64,000 nucleotides of DNA from the NCBI RefSeq assembly GCF_003311635.1, contig NZ_QEXL01000011.1, positions 2,089-66,088 of the forward strand, in the 5' to 3' direction. The notes beneath the pieces were generated by a model. The model ran no database searches. It was not told the origin of the DNA and saw only the letters and a program-made list of their open reading frames with translations. A program made the position numbers and the translations under genes. Source of the stretch: Novacetimonas cocois. Its GTDB lineage: Bacteria > Pseudomonadota > Alphaproteobacteria > Acetobacterales > Acetobacteraceae. This document shows positions 30,567 to 39,506 of this stretch, in pieces (position 1 is the stretch's first letter; every line of letters begins with the position of its first letter).

Positions 30567-30974
30567 CTACTGTGTCGCCCTGCCGAACACGAAGCCAAGC
30601 TTGCCGTCATTCATGACGTAGGGCGTGCAGGTCATGCCGGGATGGACCGCGTCGTAGGGTTTCAGCCATCTTGTCGAGACCCAGCCGGGACGCAATGCAA
30701 GGGTCATGCTCCGGACGTAGCCGTTCGTGGGCGGTGCGTCCGTGGCGATCGGGAGTACCGCCAGCGCAGGCGCAAGGCTCGGGGCACCGTCCCGTGGTTC
30801 GCTCTGCAGCGGGATCGGATGCCTGAAGTCCATCATGACCCGCTCCGGCGCATCAAGGGCCATGCATCTGTACCCGTCGAGCGCACGGACCGGGGTTCTG
30901 TGCAGCGCGAAGGCCGGGTGGCTGAGGCTGCAGGTGAGGGCCGCAAGGATCGCGGCCCGGTGGGAAAACCTCAT
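30567..30974 (-). CDS. Secreted hypothetical protein (135 residues)
   Basis: An N-terminal signal peptide (MRFSHRAAILAALTCSLSHPAFA, cleaved after AFA) precedes a 110-residue domain with YRCMALDAPERVMMDF, GYVRSMTLALRPGWVSTRWL and PGMTCTPYVMNDGKLGFVFG. The two conserved-looking cysteines could form a disulfide in the periplasm. No family recognised. It lies 13 bases after the transglycosylase-like gene and shares its direction, so both are likely one operon acting in the envelope. Confidence 0.65.
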   Translation of the reverse strand: MRFSHRAAILAALTCSLSHPAFALHRTPVRALDGYRCMALDAPERVMMDFRHPIPLQSEPRDGAPSLAPALAVLPIATDAPPTNGYVRSMTLALRPGWVSTRWLKPYDAVHPGMTCTPYVMNDGKLGFVFGRATQ

Positions 30975-30987
30975 GCTGGACTCCTCG

Positions 30988-31800
30988 TCAGCCGGTCAGG
31001 ATCGAACTGGACGCGGCACTGCCCATTTTTGCTGCGACCGCCGCGCGCCATTGGCCGACCGTGGTGGTTGAACTGATATTGTTCCCCGACATTGCCGTGC
31101 TCGATATGTAGGACGACATGAGGCTGCTGTCGTCGGCCGTAGCGATTTCAGCGCCAGCGCTCGGGCCAAAGTTATAATAGGCCCGGGCATCAAGGGCTGT
31201 CGGGTTACTGATGCCGCTGTGCTGCAGGCTGGTTGCGGCATCCTTGAGATACTGCGCTGCAGCTACCGCCTGTGTTGCTGGGTCCTGCTGGCCCGCCGTG
31301 CCGCTGGTGATGGATGAGGCCAGCGAGGGGTCTGCGGCCAGTGCCTCTCCAAGGGTCTGGCTGTATGTCCCGTTGCTCATCTGGAATGCGCCGGTGATCG
31401 TACTGCCGTTTCCGGCCGTGTAGAGGTTCTGGCAGCCGGATTCCACCACGCAGGTTGCGGCGAGCGCTGATGGATTGACGCCCAGCGCCTCGGCGTTCTG
31501 GGCTGCCGCATAGCCCCATGACTGCTGGTATAGGGTCTCGAGCGCATCGCTGTCGGACGTGCCTGCTGTCGTTGTCTGCGTGACGGCGCCGCTTCCGCTG
31601 GTGGCCTGGGCTGTGCCCGTCGTGTCCGGGGTCCAGCCACCGAGCCCCGGTTCCTGATAGGTTGCGTTGACATGTGTCGGGAGCCCCCCCGGCACGTTTA
31701 CGGTCTGTGCGTGCCCGATCGGCGGCGCGACGAGGCCGCACGTTACGAGGACCACGGTCGCTTGCGTCGTGCGGCGGCATGGAAAGGGGAGCCGGGTCAC
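30988..31800 (-). CDS. Secreted lytic transglycosylase-like protein
   Basis: 270 residues with a signal peptide ending near GHAQ (residue 31). After a threonine/glycine-rich linker, NPSALAATCVVESGCQN places a glutamate near residue 120 in the E-S-G setting typical of SLT enzymes, followed by TGAFQMSNGTYSQTL in the position of the usual GxMQ motif. It would cut peptidoglycan to let the transfer channel through. A second transglycosylase is encoded at 48778, inside the Dot/Icm block. Confidence 0.75.
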   Translation of the reverse strand: MTRLPFPCRRTTQATVVLVTCGLVAPPIGHAQTVNVPGGLPTHVNATYQEPGLGGWTPDTTGTAQATSGSGAVTQTTTAGTSDSDALETLYQQSWGYAAAQNAEALGVNPSALAATCVVESGCQNLYTAGNGSTITGAFQMSNGTYSQTLGEALAADPSLASSITSGTAGQQDPATQAVAAAQYLKDAATSLQHSGISNPTALDARAYYNFGPSAGAEIATADDSSLMSSYISSTAMSGNNISSTTTVGQWRAAVAAKMGSAASSSILTG

Positions 31801-31882
31801 CTTGGCCTCCTGTTGCGAGGCGGACAGGATCGGCCGGCATCATGCGACCTGTATCAGTATTTTGTACGGCGTTTCGGTTCCG

Positions 31883-31917
31883 GCCCTGAGCGTGTCCGTT
31901 ATGGGCACGCTCAGGGC
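31883..31917. terminator. Perfect 12-bp hairpin at the end of the traKLM-like operon
   Basis: Bases 31883-31894 and 31906-31917 are fully complementary, with an 11-base loop. The right arm contains the stop codon of the TraM-like gene. There is no T-run on either side, so it may be a processing or mRNA-stabilising hairpin rather than an intrinsic terminator. Confidence 0.55.
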
Positions 31918-32405
31918 ATCCGTCCGAGCGCAAATCCTGCTATCAGGACGATGGAACTGTAGCCCAGGATGCGAAAGGCCGTCTGCAGGTTGTACCGTCT
32001 GGTCATGGCCGTGGCCTGGCTCTCGATGGCGCCCCTTAATCCTTTCGTCATATCCGCCGTGATCGCGAGGAGTTTCTTCTCGACCAGTTTTTCGTTGATG
32101 GTGCGCAGCGTGTGCACCGCTTCAATGCCGTCCCTGAGGTGGCTGCGGATGGCGATCGTGTCCTGCGCCAGGGTTTCGCGCTGCTGTTCGGCCACCAGCC
32201 TGCTCTCGGCAATGGAGCGGATGGAGGCGCGCCTGGCTTCAATGCAGAGGGTGCCGATCTGGTCTATCGCGGCGACCAGCGCCGAAAGCACTTCGACTTC
32301 TGGCGCGATCGGACGCTCGACCCACTGGGCGGCGACCCGGCGCAGGTTCTCCATTCGGACCGCGAATTCACGGTCTGCCGCCTCGATGTTGCCCTGGGCT
32401 GCCAT
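31911..32405 (-). CDS. TraM-like relaxosome accessory protein, C-terminal membrane anchor
   Basis: 164 residues: a long coiled coil (AALVAAIDQIGTLCIEARRAS ... RTINEKLVEKKLLAITADM, quoted in part) followed by one hydrophobic segment near the C-terminus (LGYSSIVLIAGFALGRMP). The pattern, and its place after TraL- and TraK-like genes, fit TraM of IncP plasmids, which improves oriT nicking. The stop and start codons of this and the upstream gene overlap. The match is by architecture and order, not by clear sequence identity. Confidence 0.5.
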   Translation of the reverse strand: MAAQGNIEAADREFAVRMENLRRVAAQWVERPIAPEVEVLSALVAAIDQIGTLCIEARRASIRSIAESRLVAEQQRETLAQDTIAIRSHLRDGIEAVHTLRTINEKLVEKKLLAITADMTKGLRGAIESQATAMTRRYNLQTAFRILGYSSIVLIAGFALGRMP

Positions 32406-33235
32406 CAGACATTCTCCATAACCACGTCGGGCAGTCCCTTCGGCATCCGGGGCAGATAGTCCGCTCCGAGGTCGCGCAGGAAGAGGGGCACGTCCCGCTT
32501 GAGCCAGCGATTGACCCGCAGCCTGTCGAAGACCGAGCTTTTCGGCTGTCCGGGAACCGGCTTGTTTGCAGCAAAATCCATGAACGACTGCCCACGATCC
32601 GCGATTTTCTTCAGCCCGTTGATCGCGGGGAACACACCGTGCGCGGCTCCCCGGTCCAGAGCGTTGAGCACCGCTTCGTTTTCGAGGATCTGGCTTACCG
32701 CCTGCGGTGTGTCGATACCGACGGGAAGCAGGCCTTCATTTATGACAATAGCCGTGCGGGGCGGCAGGAAGCCATGCTGCTCCTGAAGGTCCTGCAGATA
32801 GTCGATGTCCGCATTCTCCATGCCGATCATGAAGATCGTCACAAGCGAGATCCCGAGTTCGTTTAGCGCCGCGACAAGGGGAGATGAGCGGATCAGTTCG
32901 TGCATCGCGGTCCATCCTCCCCCGATGTCGAGAATCGCATCATGGCGGGATTCAACCAGCTTCTCGATCTGCCCTTCCAGCCAGGCAGCCTGCCCGGTCG
33001 GGGACATGCTGTCCGCTTCCAGAACCTGCGGACCAAGCGATGAAAGCGTATGCGAGCGGTTCATGGAATCCGTGTTCCAGATCTCCGGTCTTCCTCCCTG
33101 CTGGGCCGTGATCTCGGCCAGTGATTTGAGGAATGTCGTCTTTCCCACCCGCTGGCGCCCGATGGCTACGAGCAGGGTTGGGCGTGTCACCAGCACCGTT
33201 GGTTCTGCGGCGTCTGTGATCGTGGCGGATGCCAT
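32405..33235 (-). CDS. TraL-like P-loop NTPase
   Basis: 276 residues with Walker A GRQRVGKTT at 26-34 and a ParA/MinD-like layout (ILDIGGGWTAMHELIRSSPLV, VTIFMIGMENADIDYL). IncP TraL and related NTPases stand next to oriT and support transfer. Here the gene lies between TraK-like and TraM-like genes, all transcribed away from the candidate oriT. It overlaps the next gene by one base. Confidence 0.65.
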   Translation of the reverse strand: MASATITDAAEPTVLVTRPTLLVAIGRQRVGKTTFLKSLAEITAQQGGRPEIWNTDSMNRSHTLSSLGPQVLEADSMSPTGQAAWLEGQIEKLVESRHDAILDIGGGWTAMHELIRSSPLVAALNELGISLVTIFMIGMENADIDYLQDLQEQHGFLPPRTAIVINEGLLPVGIDTPQAVSQILENEAVLNALDRGAAHGVFPAINGLKKIADRGQSFMDFAANKPVPGQPKSSVFDRLRVNRWLKRDVPLFLRDLGADYLPRMPKGLPDVVMENV

Positions 33236-33238
33236 GCC

Positions 33239-33814
33239 TTACTCCCGATGAAAACCGGGCTCCTTTCGCTTCAGCCGCGCAAGAAGATCCCGCTTGATGG
33301 CCTCGGCCCGGGCGCGACCAATGGGAAAGTTCTTCTCCCCGGTTGTCTCGCTGCCCGAGCATGCTGGCACTGTCGCGGGCAATGATGCGACCTGCGCGTT
33401 TTTTTCGGCGGGCACTATTTGTGTGGGAACGCCAGTTCCATCGGGCGCGCGGCTTACGCGACCGTCATCGACAACAGCGGGCGTCCAACCGCGAGGGAAG
33501 CGGCTGGGTTGCATGGTGCTTTCGGTGTCAGGAGATTGAGGAACCTGTTCAGCTTCCGGGTGCATGCGGCGGGTGTTGGCCATACGGCGCCAATAGCGTT
33601 CCATACGCTTCATCGCTTCCTTTTCGTCCGGAAGGTCAAGGCCATCTGCTCGGGCTGCCGCAACATAGGGAGCCCAGGAATCCCCTTTTGATCGCAGTGC
33701 GCTTATGTCCTCGCAGTTGGTGAGCAGCCACCGATAGAGAGGTGTCGCACTGTCTCGGGCCCTATGGTTCTCGATGAGTGATTTCAGCCGTTCCTTGCCG
33801 AACCTGCTTGTCAT
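33239..33814 (-). CDS. TraK-like oriT-binding protein
   Basis: 191 residues. The N-terminal part (LKSLIENHRARDSATPLYRWLL, SWAPYVAAARADGLDLPDEKEAMKRMERYWRRM) is helical and basic. The middle is low-complexity and the C-terminus is basic again (ARAEAIKRDLLARLKRK). It is the gene nearest the candidate oriT, as traK is on IncP plasmids where TraK wraps oriT DNA. Assignment rests on position and basic composition. A ribosome site (GGAGGGG) precedes its ATG. Confidence 0.5.
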   Translation of the reverse strand: MTSRFGKERLKSLIENHRARDSATPLYRWLLTNCEDISALRSKGDSWAPYVAAARADGLDLPDEKEAMKRMERYWRRMANTRRMHPEAEQVPQSPDTESTMQPSRFPRGWTPAVVDDGRVSRAPDGTGVPTQIVPAEKNAQVASLPATVPACSGSETTGEKNFPIGRARAEAIKRDLLARLKRKEPGFHRE

Positions 33815-34206
33815 GATTCATCCCCTCCTGCATCCTCGATCGAATGCAATACGGCCAGATCATACCTGGGTCGCAGCCTCGTCAGCATGCAGATTCTCAC
33901 ATGTAATCTGCGTGCGCATACTCATGAGCGACCCATATACCTACCCTTGACGCACGGACGGAACGACTGTTTCACGACCCTACGACGACCCATCGACATA
34001 CCCGAGGCCGACATTGCGCCTACCCATAAATAGCGGGTCCTCATACACCATTGCACCGTTGGTGCGGGCGGCTTCGCCGCCAGGAGCGGGGGAGTTGGAA
34101 AGGGTATAAGCAATGCTTAGACCCTTCCGGATGCCGCTGAGCTCATTTTAACAAGAGGTCGCATGTTCCCCGCGCACAATCTCCTTAGGAAAAGGGGAGA
34201 TATGAG
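33815..34206. other. oriT: Candidate origin of transfer (oriT)
   Basis: Non-coding gap between divergent relaxosome and relaxase-side genes. Repeats of CGACCCAT (33929 and 33985 areas) and TACCCAT occur in the left half. A perfect GCACC-GTT-GGTGC hairpin lies at 34053-34065. On the minus strand that hairpin is followed by AATGGTGT then ATGAGG, which resembles MOBF nick sites (R388: hairpin, then TATTGTCT/ATAG). A nick between 34045 and 34044 on the minus strand is therefore proposed. GGCGGC-TTC-GCCGCC adjoins, and a larger repeat (34100-34112 with 34114-34126, one mismatch) follows. Confidence 0.6.
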
Positions 34207-34959
34207 ATGCGAGATACCATCCCTAACAGGCCACGAGTCAGGAAGCCGGTCAGTGATCCGGTTCAACCTATTCTGCATAAAAGCGAACGAGACTATCTGA
34301 CATTCGAAGACACCCGCATCTCAGTTCAGGAAGTCACCGGAAGGCGATGGATCTCGGCCCGGGAGATTTGCTCCATATTGGGCCTCAGCAATCCTTCTGC
34401 GACGGTCAAACGGCTTGATGATGATGAATATTGCCGTATTGGCGTGGTGACGGCAGGCGGGATGCAGGACCAACTCTTCGTTAGTGAAAGCGGAGCCAAT
34501 CACCTGACGTTCATTTCTCGAAAGCCTGTTGCCAAACGGGTTCGGCGCTGGATTACTGGAGAGGTGATGCCACAGATCAGTCGAACCGGTGCCTATATCC
34601 CCGGTGGATGCCCCGGAAGTGGCGTGCAACTTACAGTCACCAGCAGCCAGATGGATCTTCTCAGGCGCCTTTCTCGGCCCGGTCCTCACATGGTTTTTGT
34701 GATGCCGGGACAGGAGCCATACATTGAGGAGGTTGATCCTCACCAGTTCATTCGCGATCTGGATCGTCACGACGTGGAGGGGCTGGTTCATGCCATGAAC
34801 CTGATCGGGTCGGTCTGGAGCGTATGCCGCAAAATCGACGGGGTGATGTATTGTTCCGCCGTTCTGCAGAGTGGTATTGGTCGCCAGCTTGATGACGCCA
34901 TTCGCATCGGGGTAGACCTGTCCCGCAGCATCATCGTGCCCACCCGAGAGAAATCATAA
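34207..34959 (+). CDS. BRO-N domain (phage antirepressor-like) protein
   Basis: 250 residues. Residues 30-130 match the BRO-N fold: RWISAREICSILGLSNPSATVKRLDDDEY, DQLFVSESGANHLTFISRKPVAKRVRRWITGEVMPQ (quoted in two parts) and SRTGAYIPG. BRO proteins bind DNA. The C-terminal half is of unknown fold. As the first gene to the right of oriT it may regulate the relaxase operon. GGGGAGA ahead of the ATG supports the start. Confidence 0.8.
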   Translation: MRDTIPNRPRVRKPVSDPVQPILHKSERDYLTFEDTRISVQEVTGRRWISAREICSILGLSNPSATVKRLDDDEYCRIGVVTAGGMQDQLFVSESGANHLTFISRKPVAKRVRRWITGEVMPQISRTGAYIPGGCPGSGVQLTVTSSQMDLLRRLSRPGPHMVFVMPGQEPYIEEVDPHQFIRDLDRHDVEGLVHAMNLIGSVWSVCRKIDGVMYCSAVLQSGIGRQLDDAIRIGVDLSRSIIVPTREKS

Positions 34960-35018
34960 AGCCGCCACGGTTGTGATTCGATCTTTCCGTGTCACCTTAA
35001 TTGAAAGAGACAGCGTTG

Positions 35019-35312
35019 ATGAAAAGTACCGATCTGATTGACCGTATCGCCGAAGCCACGGGCGGCACGAAGGCCGATGCGAAGACCGCTCTTGAGACCG
35101 TCCTGACCTCTATCGTTCAGGCTGCAGAGGTCGGTGACGAGGTATCGCTGCCCGGCTTTGGCAAGTTTACCGTCCGGCACACCGCTGCCCGCATGGGTCG
35201 CAATCCGGCGACCGGTGCTGAGATGCAGATTCCGGCCTCGCGCAAACTGGTTTTTGCGCCGGCCAAGGCCGTCAAGGACCAACTCACCGGGGTCAACCAG
35301 AAGAAGGCCTGA
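35019..35312 (+). CDS. HU/IHF-family DNA-bending protein
   Basis: 97 residues from ATG 35019. All HU landmarks are present: MKSTDLIDRIAEATGGTKADA, VGDEVSLPGFGKFTVRH, and the DNA-binding arm RMGRNPATGAEMQIPAS. It would bend oriT or origin DNA. Plasmid HU homologues near relaxase genes commonly assist relaxosome assembly. It is followed after 54 bases by a small acidic protein and then the relaxase. Confidence 0.93.
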   Translation: MKSTDLIDRIAEATGGTKADAKTALETVLTSIVQAAEVGDEVSLPGFGKFTVRHTAARMGRNPATGAEMQIPASRKLVFAPAKAVKDQLTGVNQKKA

Positions 35313-35366
35313 ACGGTCGCATGATTCCGCGTCACGCTTCCCGTGATTCTGACACGGGGGGTGACG

Positions 35367-35660
35367 ATGATGAGCGAGTCAGTCGGAAAACCTAACACGA
35401 CCGCAAGTTGGGACGACGATATCCGGGAACGGCTTCGAATGATCGAAGACAAGCTGTCCCTGATCATTGAAATTCTCGCCCCGAAGGAATCTGATGGTCC
35501 GACACTTGATGAGATCCTCGGCCGACTGGTGACACTTGTCGCCGCGCAGGGCCCTGTTCTCAGGCATATTGACGCCACAACCGGCAGAACCCTCGATATT
35601 CAGGAGGGCCGGGCGCCCCTCACCTCTCGACCCGAGGAAAAGGACGGAACGGGTGTCTGA
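35367..35660 (+). CDS. Small helical protein upstream of the relaxase (97 residues)
   Basis: Start at ATG 35367 after GGGGGTG. The protein has a coiled-coil core (DDIRERLRMIEDKLSLIIEILAP, LDEILGRLVTLVAAQ). It ends in TGATG shared with the relaxase start, so translation is coupled. No family recognised; a relaxosome accessory role is inferred from coupling only. Confidence 0.65.
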   Translation: MMSESVGKPNTTASWDDDIRERLRMIEDKLSLIIEILAPKESDGPTLDEILGRLVTLVAAQGPVLRHIDATTGRTLDIQEGRAPLTSRPEEKDGTGV

Positions 35661-38600
35661 TGATGACGTTCCGGAAAATCTCGGCTGAGAGTAGTGGTCG
35701 CCTGATCACTGCCTATTTCACGCAGGAGTTGCCAGAGCCAGAGCACGATTTCCGTACCCAGCCCGGAAAAGTGCCTGACGCGGATGGTGGCCGACTGACC
35801 AGCTATTACACCGGTCGCGATGGGCGGGCCTCGTGGCGACCGGACATGCGACCTGAGATTGCAGCGGCTCTTGGCATTGATCCGAAGACACCACCGAAGA
35901 ACGCGCAACTCAATCGCCTGTTTGAAGCAAAGAGGGCCGATAATGGCGATGACTGGTCAAGGAATGCCCGCAAGATCAGTGCCTATGATCTGACCCTTGC
36001 GCCACACAAATCGGTGACGCTTGCGGCCGAGTTTGCGCCGACCGAGGCCGAGAGGGCAGCCATCTGGCACGCCATTGATCGGGCAAACGACGCCACCATG
36101 CTTTATGTCGCGCGGGAAATCGGTTTCGCGCGGCGCGGTCATGGGGGCGAAGACGGTGCCAACCCAGGCGAGGTCGCCTGGGTGTCATTCCGGCATGATA
36201 CCGCGCGCCCGACGGTCGAGGCGCGTGACGCGGGGACAGGCCAGACCTATCTGATCGATACACCAGCAGGCGGCGATCCCCATGCCCATATCCATAATGC
36301 CCTGTTCAATGTCGTGGTTACGGAAGAGGGACATGTGGGTTCACTCGACACGAAGCGGCTGCGATCTCGCGTTCACGAATTTGGAGCATATTTTCAGGCA
36401 CAGCTCGCTGATGAACTGCGCCGGATCGGCATTGCCCAGCAATACGATGCGAATGAACAGGCGACGGTCATCTCGGCCGTGCCGCAGGATATATCGGATT
36501 TCTTCAGCAAGGGACGACGCAACGTCATCAGGGCGGCCAAGGAGTATGCCGCGGCGGAAGGAGCGGACTGGGCGCATATGCCGATCGAACGCAAGCGCCG
36601 CATCCTGTCCATGGCTGGCCTGGCAGCCCGGCTCGACAAGGACAAAGGCACGAGCGACCATGAGATATGGCGCGAACAGGCCAGGCGTCTTGACTGGGAG
36701 GAAAAAAGTCTGCTTGGCACGCCAGCAGCGCCCGTGGGCACCAAAGAACAACGATACGATATTGCCTACCGTTTCGCTGCGCGCCATCTCGCGAGGGAGT
36801 TTGAAACAGCCGCCGTGATCGATCACGACAAGCTCAGAACGTATGCTGCCCGGGGCCTGATCGGCACCGGCATCGAGGGCGGCGTGAAGGACATCGATCA
36901 TGTCGTGGCCCTTATTGAACAGCGTGGTCTTGAACTCGACGGGGAACGGGTCTCGCTGATTCAGGAGATGCGTGGCGACAGGCTGAGGGTGACGAATTCC
37001 GCGCAGATCGCCATCGAGGAGGACCTCGCGATTCAGGCAGCTCGTGCGTCAGGAGACCGAAGCGGGGCGCTGTCGGACCGCCAGATCACGGAAGCGATCG
37101 GACGATCACCCCTCGACTTCGCAAGCGATCATGGAAAGACGCAGAAGGCTGCGATCTACGCTCTTGGCCGGGGCGGTGCGCTCTCCATGCTTACGGGCGT
37201 CGCGGGCTCCGGGAAGACGGCCCTGCTGACTCCGCTGGTTGATGCGTGGAAACATGATACGCGTTATGACACGAATGGTCGCAGGGTTATCGGGATTGCC
37301 AATGCCTGGCGTCAGGCGGACGCATTACGTGAGGCCGGCATCTTTGACACGAGCGCGATGCTGCCCTTTCTGGCGCGGCTGGAGCGCGGTGACGTTGATG
37401 TGGACCAGAATACGGTGCTGGTGATTGACGAGGTCGGTCAGGTCGGCCCGCGCCAGATGCTTCGCCTGTTACAGTTGCAGCGCGATACCGGTTGCACGAT
37501 CAAGGCGCTGGGTGACCATGAGCAGGCGCAGAATATCGAGGCAGGGGACTCCATCGAGATGCTGCGCCGGGTTCTGGATCCGGAAGATATGCCGGAACTT
37601 CTGTCCAGTGTCCGGCAGGTATCTGCGAGAAATCGCCAGATTGCTGATCTGTTTCGTGGCGCAGAGCCGGAAGAGAGCGATCTGGAATCCCACGAGTTCA
37701 GGGGGGCTGCGGCCAACGCGCATACGGACGAGGAAAATGATGACGACGTCCGTAACAGGTTCCATCTGAAGGAAGTCCGGGACGCGATTGATATGAAACG
37801 GGCGGATGGAACGATCCGTCTGGTCGGCGGCGACCATGAGGAAGTCCTGCAGGATATTGCCCGGCTGTATGTGACGCGTCGCGATGCCCTGATAGCCGAG
37901 GGTGCCGGCTTGCGGCAAGGCCGGGCCAAGACGATCAGCATGTCGGCGCTAACCAATCAGGATGCTGCCGATCTAAGTCGGGCAGTCCGTAAAATCCTGC
38001 AGGAGCGCGGCGAGATCTCGACGCATGAAATCACCGTGCAGGCTATTGATCAGCGTGGCGAAACCTATGATCTCGCGATCGCTACGGGCGACCGGCTTCG
38101 GCTGTATCGTCGGACATGGGGCAGCGTGGATGGAAAGGGCGCCACAGTCGGAAATAACGGCGATGTGGTGGAAGTTCTGGCCCACGGTGATGCGGGGCTT
38201 CGCGTCCGCACGAAGGAGGGGCTTGTTGCTGATGTTGAATGGCGGCGGTTTCGTGACGCGAAGACTGGTCGGGTGTTGCTGGGGTTCGGACATGCCATGA
38301 CGATTGATGCGGCACAGGGGCTTACTTCAGATGAGCACATCAATGCCCTGCCGCGAGGCGTCGAACTGGCGACGGGATTTACCTCATACGTCGCGGAAAG
38401 CCGGGCGCGTGGAACCACATGGACAATGATCTCCGATGGCGCGACGTTTGAGGCGGTCCGGAACCAGAGGCCGCTCGGGGATACCACGCCCATCACCAGT
38501 GACGACCTGTGGAATCATGTGGCAAAGAAAATGGCGCATAAACCCTATAAATCATTGGGTACGGATCTGGTTGCCCGAACCCGCAAGGCCCGCGATGCGC

Positions 38601-38878
38601 GGATCCGGGAACTGATCGCGCTTGGGCGCATGCAGGAGACACTGACGAAGTCAGGTCGCCCCTATGGAAGCGAGATTATTCTGGAAACGCAGGCGCGGCA
38701 GGCCGAGCGCCTGCATAAGGCGCGTCTGGCCGAGATCGACGCCAGGCTGCAGGTCATGATCAGGAACGCACCAGCGGTCATGACGGGTGCGGAGCAGACG
38801 CTTCGGAGCCAACGGGCCGCCCAGGTGCTGGGCAGGCGTCCCCCTGTGCCATCTGCGTCGCCAGGCGCCGCCAGCTAG
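35660..38878 (+). CDS. traA: TrwC/TraI-type relaxase-helicase (MOBF)
   Basis: 1,072 residues. The N-terminal relaxase domain has tyrosines in LITAYFTQE and LTSYYTGRDG and the metal-binding triad in DPHAHIHNALFNVV. The helicase part has Walker A GVAGSGKTALL near residue 513, Walker B VIDEVGQVG near 590 and the late motif TIDAAQGLTSDE. It would cut oriT, stay attached to the 5' end and unwind the plasmid during transfer. The length fits the MOBF class. It starts in overlap with the preceding small gene. Confidence 0.95.
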   Translation: MMTFRKISAESSGRLITAYFTQELPEPEHDFRTQPGKVPDADGGRLTSYYTGRDGRASWRPDMRPEIAAALGIDPKTPPKNAQLNRLFEAKRADNGDDWSRNARKISAYDLTLAPHKSVTLAAEFAPTEAERAAIWHAIDRANDATMLYVAREIGFARRGHGGEDGANPGEVAWVSFRHDTARPTVEARDAGTGQTYLIDTPAGGDPHAHIHNALFNVVVTEEGHVGSLDTKRLRSRVHEFGAYFQAQLADELRRIGIAQQYDANEQATVISAVPQDISDFFSKGRRNVIRAAKEYAAAEGADWAHMPIERKRRILSMAGLAARLDKDKGTSDHEIWREQARRLDWEEKSLLGTPAAPVGTKEQRYDIAYRFAARHLAREFETAAVIDHDKLRTYAARGLIGTGIEGGVKDIDHVVALIEQRGLELDGERVSLIQEMRGDRLRVTNSAQIAIEEDLAIQAARASGDRSGALSDRQITEAIGRSPLDFASDHGKTQKAAIYALGRGGALSMLTGVAGSGKTALLTPLVDAWKHDTRYDTNGRRVIGIANAWRQADALREAGIFDTSAMLPFLARLERGDVDVDQNTVLVIDEVGQVGPRQMLRLLQLQRDTGCTIKALGDHEQAQNIEAGDSIEMLRRVLDPEDMPELLSSVRQVSARNRQIADLFRGAEPEESDLESHEFRGAAANAHTDEENDDDVRNRFHLKEVRDAIDMKRADGTIRLVGGDHEEVLQDIARLYVTRRDALIAEGAGLRQGRAKTISMSALTNQDAADLSRAVRKILQERGEISTHEITVQAIDQRGETYDLAIATGDRLRLYRRTWGSVDGKGATVGNNGDVVEVLAHGDAGLRVRTKEGLVADVEWRRFRDAKTGRVLLGFGHAMTIDAAQGLTSDEHINALPRGVELATGFTSYVAESRARGTTWTMISDGATFEAVRNQRPLGDTTPITSDDLWNHVAKKMAHKPYKSLGTDLVARTRKARDARIRELIALGRMQETLTKSGRPYGSEIILETQARQAERLHKARLAEIDARLQVMIRNAPAVMTGAEQTLRSQRAAQVLGRRPPVPSASPGAAS

Positions 38879-39035
38879 AGCGTCCGGCTTTCTGCTGTTC
38901 TCACCCGGATTTGAATCCTGCCGACCATGTGCCATACCGCGACAACATCTCAGATCTGACGCACGCTTTGGTCATTTGCGCAACGAAGTCGGATGCGTAT
39001 CGTTAGGCAGGCGGGGAGCAGCAGATAACAGGCCA

Positions 39036-39260
39036 ATGATGGACGATGTGTCTTTCCGGGGAGATCCTGATCCGTTCGACTGTTGGTTGAAGAACGAATT
39101 GCGTGCGCGGTTCAATGATGTTGTGCGTGAACCGATCCCTGAAGGTCTGCTGCGCATTATTGGCGCGACTGAAGCTTCCGGGCATGTTCACGCCTCAAGA
39201 CCTTCCTGGACCGAGGAGGAAGCTGTGTCTGAGTGTTCTGCTGACACCAGCTCCAGATGA
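39036..39260 (+). CDS. Small NepR-like (anti-sigma) protein
   Basis: Up to 74 residues from tandem ATGs at 39036 and 39039. The core DPFDCWLKNELRARFNDVVREPIPEGLLRII resembles (in two parts) the helical core of NepR-type anti-sigma proteins of alphaproteobacteria (WLxxxL..LYxxVLxEPVPExLLxLL). No sigma factor or PhyR gene is nearby. Ribosome site is weak and distant, so the start is uncertain. Confidence 0.5.
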   Translation: MMDDVSFRGDPDPFDCWLKNELRARFNDVVREPIPEGLLRIIGATEASGHVHASRPSWTEEEAVSECSADTSSR

Positions 39261-39506
39261 TTTCGTATTGCAGATACGGCGTCTTGATGCTGGGCGGGAA
39301 ACGGGTAACAGGATTGCTGTAGAAAGCAAGAAGTGTTGACGGTCAGATAAAATACAGATGAGCAGGCACAGGATCCTATTGGATATCTGCTCAAGAGCAT
39401 ACCTGTTTTGCAATCTGCCAAATCCTCGAAAACGTCGAGGACTATTCCCAGTAGCGGTGTTATATACAGGGCCAGAGTTTTTTTTCGTCTGTTAAGGTGA
39501 TGGACA

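Noticed and set aside
34096-34130. The larger inverted repeat in the oriT gap as a terminator
   Set aside because: It has no T-run and lies close ahead of the BRO-N gene; a protein-binding or oriT role fits better.
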